The position numbers and the translations under genes are program-made. Below the pieces are notes generated by a model. That model ran no database searches and had not been told where the DNA came from. It worked only from the letters and a program-made list of their open reading frames with translations. Source: Isoetes taiwanensis (lineage: Eukaryota; Streptophyta; Lycopodiopsida; Isoetales; Isoetaceae). Taken from it: a stretch of 64,000 bases of DNA. Each line of letters starts with the position of its first letter. Position 1 is the stretch's first letter. The DNA is taken from assembly GCA_021234155.1 (NCBI GenBank), contig JAJEKV010000003.1, positions 13,139,819 to 13,203,818 of the forward strand, written 5' to 3'. This document shows positions 49,615-61,560 of this stretch, piece after piece.

Positions 49615-50588
49615 TTACGTACCCCTTATCATTTTTGGTGATACCCAAACCCCTCCAGTATTGTGTACCCTCAAACTACTTCCCAACAGGGTTGAGTTTG
49701 GCCATACATTAGGAACCATTGTATTTATCATAACCCATGATACATAAACTTTTCTCCCCTTGTTAGGGTGGCAGAGCAAGTTGCTTTCAATTTTAGAAAT
49801 TACACCTAGAGGAGTCAATGGTTTGTTGTCAGCTCGACCTAGCCATCCTCGATGCGTGTCAGTTTGTTTCCCTTGCAGGACTCCTTGTGAAGGCATAATA
49901 TCACCATATTGGGTAAGCTTATACCATAAACGGAGTTTTTTGAGGGGTGACCCTTTTGCCAACCCAACCCATAGCGTCAGCACTATTGCTCCCCATCCAA
50001 TTGAAATACCCTTGTCCCAATCCAAAACGGAAGGAGTAATATTCAATCCATTGCATCAAAGTTTAGGTAGCCCACTATCTTGCCAATAATGCATGGACGT
50101 CCCTACCCCACAAAACCCACGAGACCTTTTGCCCACCCCAGTTATTAATTGTATAGCACCTCGACATGTTTTGAGATCCTTATTTCCCATAGCCAATATC
50201 CCAATATTTTGCACGATAAAAGCCCAAGTATCATAATCCTTTACTTGTTTTTTGACACAGCAGAATATAAACCATTATAGTCAATTGAAATTGCATTTTT
50301 TGTAGACCATACAATACTGATTAATACACCATGGGACACTTTAAGGTACAACACCATGTCTTTGATTGCAAAAGCATTAACAGTTACAACATTTGCATCT
50401 GCCATACTTGCTAGATCATGCCAGAATGTACACCAAAACCTATCACTCATTACTGCATTTTGGTTTGCCAAATCCATCAGAATATTTGGCCGGTATTCTC
50501 TCACTGTTTCACCCTTTATCTTCCTGTAACCATTCTGTCCAGCTACCTCCTTTCCCATATGGTGGGACTTTCCACGTGGAGAAGGCAT
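49615..50588 (-). pseudogene. LINE ORF1 (putative RNA-binding protein), frameshifted
   Basis: Two open pieces lie where LINE ORF1 is expected, upstream of the endonuclease. 50588-50241 begins MPSPRGKSHHMGKEVAG and contains RFWCTFWHDLAS and VLYLKVSHG. 50046-49615 has WGAIVLTLWVGLAKGSPLKK and RGWLGRADNKPLTPLGV. The first includes an arrangement seen in plant LINE ORF1 (a ferredoxin-like DUF4283-type domain), but I cannot prove the family. A frame break lies between them. No CCHC knuckle was seen. Confidence 0.6.
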
Positions 50589-50611
50589 AAAAACTACCCC
50601 ATTCAGAACTT

Positions 50612-51282
50612 ACTGGTGGCTTCTAGGGTTTAATCTTCTGAAGTACCTTATCTAGCACAGGTTTGTTGAAGTTCAAACAATGCTTAACTTAGGTTAGACA
50701 AATTCATAGTTAAGTGTTAACATAGAACAATTGTTCAAGTAGGAGTTTATTTTTATTAAACTTATGATTATTTGGAGCAATGGTCGAAAAGGCCGTTTTA
50801 AGCTCTTAAGCATGTGGGATATATAGCCAGATAAGGAAGACTAAGTTTAGCAGCTATGGTCGGTGCAATCCTATTCCAAAACCGTCGGAGGTACATGATA
50901 TAAGGTGGGAGCAGATAAGATTCAATCATTCGGGAGCAAAGGTGCAGTGTGGTGCCGGATTGGAGATCGATAATACCAGTCAATGCTGCTACAGTACTAT
51001 GGTCAATACCATAGCTACAGTGATGAACGAAATTATTAACCTTTGAGTTTCCAATGGTTTAATGATTGCATTGTGTTTGAAGTCATCATTCTTGACAATA
51101 GTAATAGTTGATTCAAGGGGTTAAATTCTAAGTGAAGAACTTGGAATAAGTGACCACATTTTGGCTCCCAAGGTTGTAAGATTATTTTGCAAATAATTTT
51201 CTTGGATCTAAGTCATTAATTGAAAGCAAGTTTTGTGCTAGGCATAAGTTGCAAGGTTGCAATTATGATTGAAAATCTAACA
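50612..51282 (+). repeat. copia 5' LTR, remaining part
   Basis: Aligns with 55535-56199 of the 3' LTR, including ACTGGTGGCTTCTAGGGTTT at the left and GAAAATCTAACA at the right. It carries a 9-nt indel relative to the 3' LTR (GGTCAATAC region near 51000). Confidence 0.93.
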
Positions 51283-51283
51283 G

Positions 51284-51295
51284 TGGTATCAGAGC
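51284..51295 (+). promoter_or_regulatory. primer-binding site for initiator tRNA-Met
   Basis: TGGTATCAGAGC lies one base after the 5' LTR end. This is complementary to the 3' end of plant initiator tRNA-Met, the usual minus-strand primer of copia elements. Confidence 0.93.
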
Positions 51296-51346
51296 TACAG
51301 TTATGTCTAGCAGGTTTGGAGCTAGCCTACTGAATCAGGTCTAGCA

Positions 51347-52537
51347 ATGATTCACCTCTTAGAGGTCGAGGATTTGTGGGAATTGGTAAATCCCAGCAGT
51401 AATGTAGCTGTAAGTACAGGGGCCCTGATTAGAACTGCTTCAGCAAGTTCTGTGGTAGGAGGAGCTGGTGATGCTGAGCAAACTTCACCTGCAAGGGCTG
51501 GAGGTGGCAGTACAGGTGGTACTACACATGGTAGCAGTGCAGGGAAATCTGTGCAAGCAAAAATTAAGGAGGCACAAGGGATTATCTCTTGCAAGGTTAG
51601 TCCTACTATTAGATTGAAACTTAGATCTCTTAGTCCAAAGGACATGTGGAAATTTTTATTAAATCATTATGAAGAAAAAACCTCATCTCAATTGGATTTG
51701 CTAGAAAATGAGTTGAGAAATCTGAAACTAAGGGAAGATGAGGATGTGACTGAATATTTTAATAAATTTGATAATATGATAGCTGATCTAGCTGGAGCAG
51801 GAACTATAATTTCTGAAAGGAGTCAGGTTCTTCAGATCTCAAGAGCAATTAGTGAAAATGAAAACCTATCTCTATTTGTTAGAAATACATGTAGGTCAAA
51901 GGAAGAGGCTGAAAATCTTCTTAGAACTGAATGGGAACAAAAGAAGATTTTAAGACAAAGTCAAGAAACTCCTGAAGTTCTGCTTGTCAAGAAAAAGGGA
52001 AATATTATTTGCTATCATTGCCATGAACAAGGTCATTACAAAAGTGAATGTCCAAAAATGAAAAAGGAAAGGGAGTTCAATTGTTTTAATTGTGGAGGAA
52101 GGGGACACATGGCTGTCAAATGTCCAACTCCAAAGAATTTTGGAAAAGAAAAAGAAAGGGGAGGAAGCTCGAGCAGGGGTCGAGGCAAAAATATGGAAAG
52201 AACATACTTGGCTCAAGAAGTTGTTGAAAAAGCCAAAGAGGACACTGAGAATGATGAAGAGGTAATTAAAAATTTTGCTATTATTCATGAAAATGTTGAT
52301 GCTGACAAGACATATCTTCTTGTAGTTGATTCTGGAGCTGAAAGATCAGTTGTAAAATCTGCTGAGGTGCTTAAAAATTTAGCCAAAGGAAGCTCAAGAA
52401 AAATTCAAGTTGGCAATGGAGATTTAACTGAAATACAAGGCAAAGGATTATTGCAAAACGAAGACTTGGATGGAAACATTGTAAATATTGAAGATGTTTT
52501 GTGTGTGCCAAGAATCATAAAAATTTTGATTTCATGA
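51347..52537 (+). pseudogene. copia gag and protease
   Basis: The first 200 residues resemble the UBN2/gag domain (LRSLSPKDMWKFLLNHYEEK, LRNLKLREDEDVTEYFNKFD). Two CCHC zinc knuckles follow, CYHCHEQGHYKSEC and CFNCGGRGHMAVKC, which bind element RNA. The protease active site LLVVDSGAERSVVK is near residue 330. The frame ends at CVPRIIKILIS where copia elements normally continue LCVPxLxxNLLS; the continuation is in another frame from about 52510, so a one-base frameshift breaks the polyprotein. Confidence 0.92.
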
Positions 52538-53565
52538 AAGTCGCCTTTGTTGACTTAGGCTATCGAGTCAATTTTGACTCAAAAGAGTGTAATGTGTTCA
52601 TGAATGAGAAATTAAAGTTTCGAGCAAAAAGGGTTGGCAATCTGTTTCAGATGAATGCTCTTGCACCTCATACTATACATCTTGTTCAAGATATAGATAT
52701 GGAATTGTGGCACAACAGGTTAGCACACTCTAACTTTCATAATCTAAGAACACTACAAAAGCTTGGCATCATAAAATGCAATAATGACAAAAAGGAGGAT
52801 CCCATGTGTGAAGGTCAGGCAGGTTGAAAGCTAAAACAGATTACCATTCAAGAAAAGGGAATCAAAAGCAAAACAAGTATTAGAGCTAATTCACACATCT
52901 TTGTGGTCCTCTAAATGTAAGAAGCGTAACAAATCACGATATTTCATTACTTTCATTGATGATTACAAAGAGGGAAATGCAAAGTTTATTGTTTGACAAG
53001 GAAATCTCAGGCATTACAAGCATTCAAACAATTTGTTGCAGAAATGGAAAGGGAAACTGGAGAAAAAGTTAAATGTTTGAGGTCTGATAGAGGAGGAGAA
53101 TATTTATCAGCAAAATTTAGAAGTTTTTGCATTGCTCATGGTATAAAGAGGCAACTAACATGCAAACATAGCCCTCAGCAGAATGGGGTGGCTGAGAGAA
53201 GAAACAGAACAGTGATGGATGCAGTAAGGGCAATGTTGAAACATAGTGGACTACCAAGAAATTTATGGGAAGAAGCCCTAAGGACTGCTGTTCGTGTTCA
53301 AAACATGCTACCCTCTGCAAGTATTAAGGGCAATATACCAGACCTACTTTGGAATCCTCATAAAAGGTTAGACTTTGATTTGTTCAAATCATATGGATGT
53401 CTATGCTATGTTCATAAACCAACAGAACTAAGAAAAAAATTGGATGACAAGGCTGAAGTTGGATTTCTAGTTGGTTATGACACTGAGTCTAAAGGATATA
53501 GGGTTCTAATCCCAGAAAAACAAACTATTGTTATCGCGCAGGATGTCATCTTTAATGAAAAATAG
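52510..53565 (+). pseudogene. copia GAG-pre-integrase and integrase
   Basis: 52501-52827 contains the zinc-binding pre-integrase segment MELWHNRLAHSNFHNLRTLQ. The next ~165 bp are shifted and damaged. 52993-53565 carries the integrase core with LRSDRGGEYLSAKF and HSPQQNGVAERRNRT (the D and E of the DDE triad), followed by NLWEEALRTAVRVQNMLPS. The first D would fall in the damaged part. The domain ends with GFLVGYDTESKGYRVL, as usual in copia. Confidence 0.9.
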
Positions 53566-55481
53566 TCTACAAAGATAGGCATAAACAAGAGGTCGAGATA
53601 AAAGAGAGCGAGACACCTATAAGCGCACTGAACCTGATTTAGATAATGATGAGATTGAAGAAAATACAAATGAGGCTGCTCCCACAAATGAAGAAACTGA
53701 AACATCAAAGGAAGTAAATGAACCAGTAGAGGTAGATGCAAGCCATATAGATGAAAATAAAGGTACAAATGAGGTGTCAACTAAGAGGAGAAAAACAGAA
53801 GCAGAAAGACTAGCTGAAGAAGCAAAATTGGGTGAAATACCATATGGAAGAAATGAATTAGGAAGGAGCAGAAGAATAGAAAAGCAAAGGGAACCTGATT
53901 TTGAGAAAATAATGGCAATTCTTGAAGATGAGCAAATTCCAGCAAGTATTGAAGAGGTATATCAAAGTGTAGACAAAGATAAATGGCTAGATGCTATGAG
54001 AGATGAATTAAAGTCCTTTGAGGAGACTGGTACCTATGATCTAGTCACATTGAACACAGAGAAAAATGTTATTGGGAGTAAGTGGATTTTTAGAATCAAA
54101 GAAAATTCTGATGGCTCAAAAAAATACAAGGCAAGACTTGTTGCACAAGGATTTACTCAAAAGAAAGGCAGAGATTATGAGAAAACATATTCTCCAATTG
54201 TAAAATGCACTAGTATTCGTGTTCTTTTGGCAATGGCAAATGCATTAGACTTAGAATTCCATCACATGGATGTGAAAACCGCCTTCCTAAATGCAACACT
54301 TGAGGAGGAGGCCTATATGAAACAAGCTCCAGGGTTTGAGATTGGTTAAAAACATGGTATAGAAATTGAAAAGAGCTGTATATGGATTAAAACAGTCTCC
54401 AAGAGAGTGGTATTTATGCATGGATCATTTTTTGACTGAACATGGTTTTGAAAAATTTAAAAATGATGGGAACTTATATAGGTTTCAAATTGGAGAAGAG
54501 TTTTGCATCATTGCACTTTATGTGGATGATTGCATTATGGTTGCAAATTCATCAAATATTCTCAATGAATGCAAAAGAATATTGAAGGCTCGGTTTCAAA
54601 TGTCAGATCTAGGGGAATTGAGCAAATTTCTTGGTATAGATGTGATCAGAAATAGAAAGCAAAAATTATTGAAGCTGAATCAATGCAAACATGTTGAAAA
54701 CATGCTCAAAAGGTTTAATTTGGAAAATGCAAACTCTGTTAAGATTCCGATGGTGCCAGGACATAGGTTAACTGATAACCAGACTCAAACTGAAGAGGAG
54801 ATTGCTGCCATGGAGTTGGTACCTTATAGAGCTCTGGTTGGGTGCTTGCTATATTTGGCCAACAGTACAAGGCCAGATATATCATATGCAGTAAATATAA
54901 TAAGCAGAAGATGCCATAATCCCACAAAGGAACATTGGGAAGCTGGAAAAAGAATTCTAAGGTATCTGAAAGGGACTAAGAATGAAGGAATTTGCTACTC
55001 TACAGATAATCTGAAATTGTTTGCATATAGTGATGCAGACTGGGGTGGAGACTTGGAGTGCAGAAAATCTACTTCTGGCTATGCAATATTCTTGGGTGGT
55101 GGACTTGTAAACTGGAAGTGTAAAAAACAATCAGCCATAGCAATGAGCTCAGCTGAAGCTGAGTATGCAGCAGCCTCACTAGTAGCTAAGGAGATCACTT
55201 GGCTGAGAAGACTTTTGCAAGAACTAAATTGTTTGCAGCTTGAAGCTACTGAAATAATGACAGACAGTCAGAGCTGTATTGCCATAGTAAAGAATCCAGT
55301 TGAGCACGAAAGAACTAAACATATTGAGCTGAATATCCATTTTATCAGAGATTTAGCTGACAAGGGTTACATTCAAATGAGGTATGTTGAAACTGCCAGA
55401 CAGACTGCTGACATTTTTACTAAAGCTCTTGCAGAACACAAGTTCAACCAGTTCAAAGAAGACCTCAATGTCATCAACTAA
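53566..55481 (+). pseudogene. copia reverse transcriptase and RNase H
   Basis: After an acidic linker (53566-53770), the frame 53774-54349 holds WLDAMRDELKSFEETGTYDL, KWIFRIKENSDGSKKYKARL and MDVKTAFLNATLEEEAYM. A frameshift near 54350 leads to the second frame, 54366-55481. This has KRAVYGLKQSPREWY, the catalytic LYVDDCIMVA, and the RNase H segment YSDADWGGDLECRKSTSGYA with MSSAEAEYAA and TDSQSCIAI. It ends normally, directly before the polypurine tract. Apart from the linker and one frameshift, the RT-RNase H part is well kept. Confidence 0.93.
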
Positions 55482-55487
55482 TAAACT

Positions 55488-55497
55488 CAAGGAGGAG
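55488..55497 (+). promoter_or_regulatory. copia polypurine tract
   Basis: AAGGAGGAG lies directly before the 3' LTR start TGTTA, the plus-strand priming position. Confidence 0.88.
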
Positions 55498-56199
55498 TGT
55501 TAATTTTGGTGAGTTTATAGTTGATTCAGAACTTACTGGTGGCTTCTAGGGTTTAATCTTCTGAAGTACCTTATCTAGCACAGGAATGTTGAAGTTCAAA
55601 CAATGCTTAACTTAGGTTAGACAAATTCATAGTTAAGTGTTAACATAGAACAATTGTTCAAGTAGTAGTTTATTTTTATTAAACTTATGATTATTTGGAG
55701 CAATGGTCGAAAAGGCCGTTTTAAGCTCTTAAGCATGTGGGATATATAGCCAGATAAGGAAGACTAAGTTTAGCAGCTATGGTCGGTGCAATCCTATCCC
55801 AAAACCGTCGGAGGTACATGATATAAGGTGGGAGCAGATAAGATTCAATCATTCGGGAGCAAAGGTGCAGTGTGGTGCCGGATTGGAGATCGATAATACC
55901 AGTCAATGCTGCTACAGTACTAATACCATAGCTACAGTGATGAACGAAATTATTAACCTTTGAGTTTCCAATGGTTTAATGATTGCATTGTGTTTGAAGT
56001 CATCATTCTTGACAATAGTAATAGTTGATTCAAGGGGTTAAATTCTAAGTGAAGAACTTGGGATAACTGACCACATTTTGGCTCCCAAGGTTGTAAGATT
56101 ATTTTGCAAATAATTTCCTTGGATCTAAGTCATTAATTGAAAGCAAGTTTTGTGCTAGGCATAAGTCGCAAGGTTGCAATTGTGATTGAAAATCTAACA
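55498..56199 (+). repeat. copia 3' LTR (702 bp), complete
   Basis: Begins TGTTAATTTTGG and ends AATCTAACA. It is flanked on the right by ATTCG, the target duplication shared with 45403-45407. Confidence 0.95.
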
Positions 56200-56204
56200 A
56201 TTCG

Positions 56205-57317
56205 GGGAGCTGGAGCAAGCCAAGGATCAGGTAACCTACGAATTTTGTTGTGCAAAGCCGACTCTTAGTCCGGCAATGAGCTAGGATAGTATGTTAGATC
56301 AGTCTTAGCAGCCTTGTAGATCCTAAGATCACCAGCCGTAACGAAGGAACCTAACCATGTATGTTTAGGTAAGATAGATTAGATCTTATTCAGTATTTCA
56401 GTTCTTTGATGATGATGATGTTCCATTCTATGTTCTCCTGTGTATGTGGAAAGGGGGGTAGAGACCAAAACCTTCAATGGTAGATGATCCTAGATAACCT
56501 CATTAATTCCCACCAATGCGCCCGCAGTACAAGAGCCCGCCTAGTTGTGAGTGGCGGGGCTAGACCGGGAATAAGGGGGACTTGTCCCATCACTGATTGA
56601 TCCATCTGGTGTCTAAAGCCGACCAGGGATCTTAGCGGGCTAGGCTTAATGGTTTGCCACTGCGTGTGGGCAAGGCATGAGCTCGGCATCTCTTGGGTGA
56701 TGCATCATCTTCAATGAGGTTCAAATCAAATACGGGCAGAAGTGGCCCTCTAGCCGCCTCAGATGGGGCATGCATGCCTCTGGAGGGGAGGTGACTCTCC
56801 TCCTGCCTCATCGGAACTGGGGAGATGCAACCCAGCAGTAGCCCCTCTGGCTACGTACCCGACAGGCTACGGTCTAGTCCCTAGACTCTTCAACCTATTC
56901 TGCAAAGTGCACACGGGAGGGGCGGATGGAGTGGACTACCTAACAGCCATGTTTTTATGCCAGCCTAGTCCATTCTTATGAACTCCATCTGCAATGACTT
57001 CTGGAGCCCCAAGCTGTCAGCCCATACCTGGAGTCCGAGCCATTGGGTAGGATTCCCCATGTGATGAGGATATCGTTGATGTGTTATTACATGTATGTTA
57101 TGGTGTAGTCACCCTTCGAGGTGACTCTGTTTATATATTGATGTCATGTGCTCATGTTTACTCACGCCCAAGCCTAGGATGGTCTCGAGGGAAGATCGGG
57201 ACAAATGACTCATCCATTCTTCCTCACCCATCCCTTGTCAAAGGATTGGTGTCAGATGGCCCCCGCCGGTTTAGAATGCCGGGGATGAACTCAAGGGAGG
57301 ATGGAAGCAACCTATTA
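56205..57317 (+). repeat. gypsy LTR fragment related to the 5870-7509 LTR
   Basis: It shares ordered blocks with the LTR at 5870-7509 in the same orientation: GGGGGTAGAGACC near 56455, the AGGGGCGGATGGAGTGG block near 56918, and the CACCCTTCGAGGTGACT hairpin near 57112. The sequence is strongly diverged. Its left part was separated by the copia insertion; ~80 bp left of 45403 may belong to it. No clean CA end was found; it changes to integrase-coding DNA near 57318. Confidence 0.7.
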
Positions 57318-58581
57318 GAGACTTTTTACAATATGGGATCATCTCTCCAAGCCTCACACCAAGTCAAAAAGGAGACTCAAAGACAAATGCAGACAACTCA
57401 AGTTGATAGATAATGTCTTGTGCAAAGTCAACCGAGATGGAATCTTGTTGAGGTGTGTAGATGAAGATGAGTCTGCCCTAATTATCAGAGAAATGCATAA
57501 AGGTATCTGTGGAGGACATTTTGCTGGGGATACTACAAAGAAAAAAAAAGATTCTCGTGTCCGGATATTACGGCTCATTGCTTTTTAGAGATTGCTATGA
57601 GATCATAAAGACTTGCCATCAATGCCGATTTTTAGCAAAAAGAATTTTATTACCAAATGCCCTGAACCCTATCATATCTCCAGGACCTTTTCGATTTGGG
57701 GGCTAGATTATATTGGCCCCATTAATCCTTCTTCCTCAAGCAGTCAAGATCAACATATCATTGTGGCCACGGACTATTCCAAGTGGGCGTTTTTCATACC
57801 CCTGAGGGCTAATGCCCTCACAACTGCAAGGTTTCTACATGAATATGTTTGTGCTAGATTTGGTATTCCTCTCAAGTTGCATTCTGATAGGGGTACACCT
57901 TTTGTTAATGAAGTCATTGCTAACTTGTTGAGCATTTTTAAGGTCAAGCATACCAAAGGCTCTTCATACTACCCTCAAGGTAATGGGCAAGCTGAAGCTA
58001 CTAACAAAGTGTTGAAAAATATCCTGCAGAAGACAGTTGAAGTCAATAAGAGGGATTGGCATGTCAAAATAGTGGATGCACTTTGGGCTTATAGAGTCAC
58101 TATCAAAGCAGCCACAAATCACACACCTTTCAACTTGGTTTATGGCATAGAGGCAGTTTTACCAGTAGAACTCGAGTTGCCTTCTTTGAGGTTAGCTCAT
58201 AAATTATGCTTACCTTTTGAACATGCCTTTCAGGAAAGATTGGATGCCATGTTACATCTAGATGAATATAGAATGGAAGCTGAGAACACTAATTTGTTGA
58301 AAAAGGCTAAAGATCTGGCTGCATTCAAAGCTGCACACAGAATACAGGGTACTTTTAGGGAGGGAGAACTTGTCCTCAAGTGGAATAAGTCAAAGGAAGA
58401 TACAGCTGGTAAATTTGATAATATTTGGGAAGGACCTTTTATGGTGCTGGAATCTGCAAGTACCAACTCTTATTGGTTACAAGAAGTTGCCTCAGGAATG
58501 CTATTACCAAATCCTATCAACATCTTGCACTTGAAAAGGTACTTGGACCAACATGCTTGTTTGTCTCTCTTTTTGCACTAA
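57318..58581 (+). pseudogene. Tat/Athila-like gypsy integrase fragment
   Basis: It starts with a late linker (KRRLKDKCRQLKLIDNVLCK) and the zinc-binding region EMHKGICGGHFAGDTTKKK...CYEIIKTCHQC. The integrase core follows: LDYIGPI and TDYSKWAFFI, HSDRGTPFVNEV, and YYPQGNGQAEATNKVLKN, with the DDE residues present. The C-terminal part reads WEGPFMVLESAS and LHLKRYLDQHA, with no chromodomain. Such integrases are typical of the Tat/Athila side of Ty3/gypsy. A frameshift near 57560-57700 breaks it, and RT and gag are missing upstream. The long frame from 57613 to 58581 is intact. Confidence 0.9.
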
Positions 58582-61250
58582 AAAGTTCAAAGACCTATGA
58601 TAGAATTAGAGTAGTTAGATCAATTTGACTTCTATTATGAGCACATTACCTTGATAAGTTAGTTTTATGTTTGTGGGTTGGGCTGACCAGAGAACTGTAT
58701 AAGTGATCCCAAGGAGAGAATGATTACTAATGTTTTACCAAGTGTCATATGTAGGAGCATCCTTCTTTCATTTCTATCCATCTGCCTTAAAGTGCCCCCT
58801 ACCACCCATTTAGCCTTCTATTCTTTCCTCCACATCTTAATAGCACTCTCAAATTCATCTTAACCATCATAGCAGAGTTGCAAGGATTTGAGATTAACTA
58901 ATCTGCAGTGTTTCCATGATAGGTGCACCCTTTTTTCCATCTATATTCATCCCATGTCATAAGTGGTCCCGCTACTCATTTAGACTCCTCATTCTTGTTT
59001 TCATTCCCAAAAGGCACTCTACACTTCAAATTTCACCACCATAGCAAAGTTGCAACTTTTGAAGATCAAGAAGAGACATACATTTTCTTGTTTTGGCTTA
59101 GATCTCAATACTTGCACATTCACTCTATCCTCATATACTCCACACACCCATTCACATCACCCCTATCACACTCCACACTCATTTTCATCTTTTTCCAACT
59201 CACCATATCTCATTCACATCACCCTATCACCACATTCATACTCATTCCATCAACACTTGCACTTTACACTTTCACTCCATCATGTTCTCACTTGGACACC
59301 TTGGTACAAAATTGAAGACCCCTCTATGTATTCGCTTTTGACATTGTATGGCTGAGGGGACCAGCCATTTTCTTGTTTTGGCAAGATGTTGCCCCCAAAG
59401 GGCAACATACTAACTGTGGTCAATGCATTAAAACTAGGTTAAGTCATTTTGGAAGACTAGGTCAAAGTTTGGAAGAGCTTGGTAGCCAACATTGATGTGG
59501 AGGTCAAAGGATGCTTACCTTCCAGGTCAAAAGTGCTTAAGTTAAAAGTTCACAAGAGGTCCTTTATTTGAGATCAAATGCTTAGTCAAGAATATACCTT
59601 AGAAGAATCTGGGTTATGAAGTTTGGAAGACATCTTTTGAAGTTTGGAAGTTAAAAGCTTGGAAGACCCCTCATGGCACCAAATCTTGGTTCTTTCTCTC
59701 TCTCCCTCATTTCCATACTCATATCTCATTCCCATTTATCTTTGTTTAACCATTGAGCCCACGTTTTCATGGCCTTAAAATACCATTGTTGGTCTTATCA
59801 TTACTCCTTTTTCTTGCAAATATCTCTAGCCCCACTTTTCATCTTTACCATTGCCTCATATTTCTTCCATTTCCCCATGGTTCATTTTTCATTGAGCTCT
59901 CATGTATACACGTGTCTCCATGGTATATCCCTGCCTTAAGACCAAAAGATGCTCTAGAATATTCTATGATTCCTCCCAAGTGTGTAAAATTTTCCATGGT
60001 CTCAAAAGTCTCCAAGAATTCCTTGATCATTTTTAGAAGAATCTTTGAAACCATGCTCAAAAATCTTTAAAAGGCCAAAATACAGCATATTCTGGGATAT
60101 ACTCTCAAAAATACGGAGACCATATCGCGCCATTTTCATGACAATACGGCCAAGAACCCTAAAACTGAGTTTCTCAGCTCAAATCATGCCGAATTTGGCT
60201 CCAATGATCTCGCAACCTATCTATTTTTATCTTCCTGCCCTCTAAGAATCGAATAAACCCATAAATTAAGGCTAAGATTGAGAAATCATTTGAAAACTAA
60301 GCTATATACAAGGGGATTCGACTCAAACACTTTCTCAAGGCCCAACATTGACCAATGCATGATCCAAGAATTCTTAAAGTCCCCTGCGGCATTCCTCGCT
60401 TATTTTGCAAAGATCCGACCGATATTATGTTCTAAAAAATTATTTCATAACCTGTGATTGATATCCTCCAGTATTTGAAGTATTGAAACACTCTTATACA
60501 TTATTATTGTGATCTATTTATCCCCACATCAATGAAAATTTGTTGCCAAGTTGATGAAGTTGTTTCTGATATGATCTTTGGCAATTTCGCCCTTCAAAAA
60601 ATTCTACAGTAAATTCCTCTATACTTCTAATTGCCTTTGGCCCATTGCCATCAATCCTTAAGCCCTCCTCGAGATCTACATGTTTTGAAAAATTGAAAAA
60701 TACCATCCACAATTCGAGCTAGAAAATCTCGCACTATGTTTTGACTGTTCTTGATTGTACTTTGCCAAATCTGAATGCAAAAATACCTCTGAGCATCCAA
60801 ATGGAGATTTGATTTCATGCCTCCATTCTTTACCATCATTGTGACACATTTGCTTTGAAAATTCTCAAAAAGTGGTCGAAACCCAAATTCCTTTTTCTCA
60901 CCGCTTTTCGGTTTTGGACCTCTATTGACCAACTTTTGACCCACACTTTAAACTTGAATATCTCTCGATCTATGATCCGACTTGGTCATGGACTACACCA
61001 TACGACTTTTTTTGTGACAGTTTAAAGCATCTGACCAAAAAAATCAATCAGTTATCGACTACTACATCAATTTGAGCCAAGGTCCCATTTTCCGTAAATG
61101 GGAAAGGTATGAAACTATGAGTTTTGGATTCTTATCTAGATTTATTTTGCAAAGACCCATCACCTTAAGTGATCCGAGGTCCTAACCCCAACTTGGGTCC
61201 AAACTCAAGTTGGCTCATTGTGGTTGACCAGTGTTGAGGGTCAACAATGT
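58582..61250. other. noncoding, probably retroelement 3' region
   Basis: No gene is supported. 58745-58890 and 58920-59060 form an imperfect tandem duplication (both contain CCATCTAT...CATTTAG...CACTCT...CATAGCA(G/A)AGTTGCAA). 59100-59310 is rich in CATCAC/CACTTTCACTC pyrimidine motifs. Texts such as CTTGAATATCTCTCGATCTATGATCC near 60950 are reminiscent of long LTRs of Tat-type elements; the LTR borders could not be fixed. Confidence 0.5.
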
Positions 61251-61560
61251 AATATCATATAGCATATTCTCATAAGTCATAACTCTGATATATGCCATAT
61301 ACCATGCTTATATAATGAGATATGTTACATGGTATATCCGATATCATATCATGTCATATAGCATATATTTATCTATGAGATATGTCATCACTTGGTCCAT
61401 ATGGCATATGTCTCATAAGCTATAAGTCAAATATATGTCATATGGCATCCGCCTCGATATGTGATAAGTTAAATATATGGCACATAATATATATAAATAA
61501 TATATATGATGTATGTCTAATATGCCATAAGTCAAATATATTACATGTAAAGTTGAGAGG
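61251..61560. repeat. AT-rich CATATG minisatellite, left block
   Basis: It is built of variants of CATATAGCATAT, CTCATAAGTCATA and GAGATATGTCAC. Its first ~150 bp recur almost exactly at 63851-64000, 2600 bp to the right. Confidence 0.88.

Larger units (their letters stand above)
45445..50600 (-). mobile_element. LINE (plant L1 type), ~5.16 kb, inserted in copia LTR
   Basis: On the - strand it runs from GGGGTAGTTTTTATGCC at 50600 to a poly-A tail (34 T on +, 45446-45479). It is flanked by an 11-bp target duplication ATTCAGAACTT (45434-45444, 50601-50611). It holds ORF1, an endonuclease-RT ORF2 and a zinc-knuckle end. It seems full length or nearly so, but the frames are interrupted. Insertion by target-primed reverse transcription explains the tail and target duplication. 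Confidence 0.94.
45408..56199 (+). mobile_element. Ty1/copia element with nested LINE in its 5' LTR
   Basis: Both LTRs begin TGTTA and end TAACA. The element is flanked by ATTCG at 45403-45407 and at 56200-56204. Without the inserted LINE it would be about 5.6 kb. Domain order gag - protease - integrase - RT - RNase H is that of Ty1/copia. About ten substitutions and one short indel were noticed between the LTRs, so the insertion is fairly young. The coding region nevertheless has several frameshifts. It interrupts a gypsy LTR fragment that continues at 56205. Confidence 0.95.
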
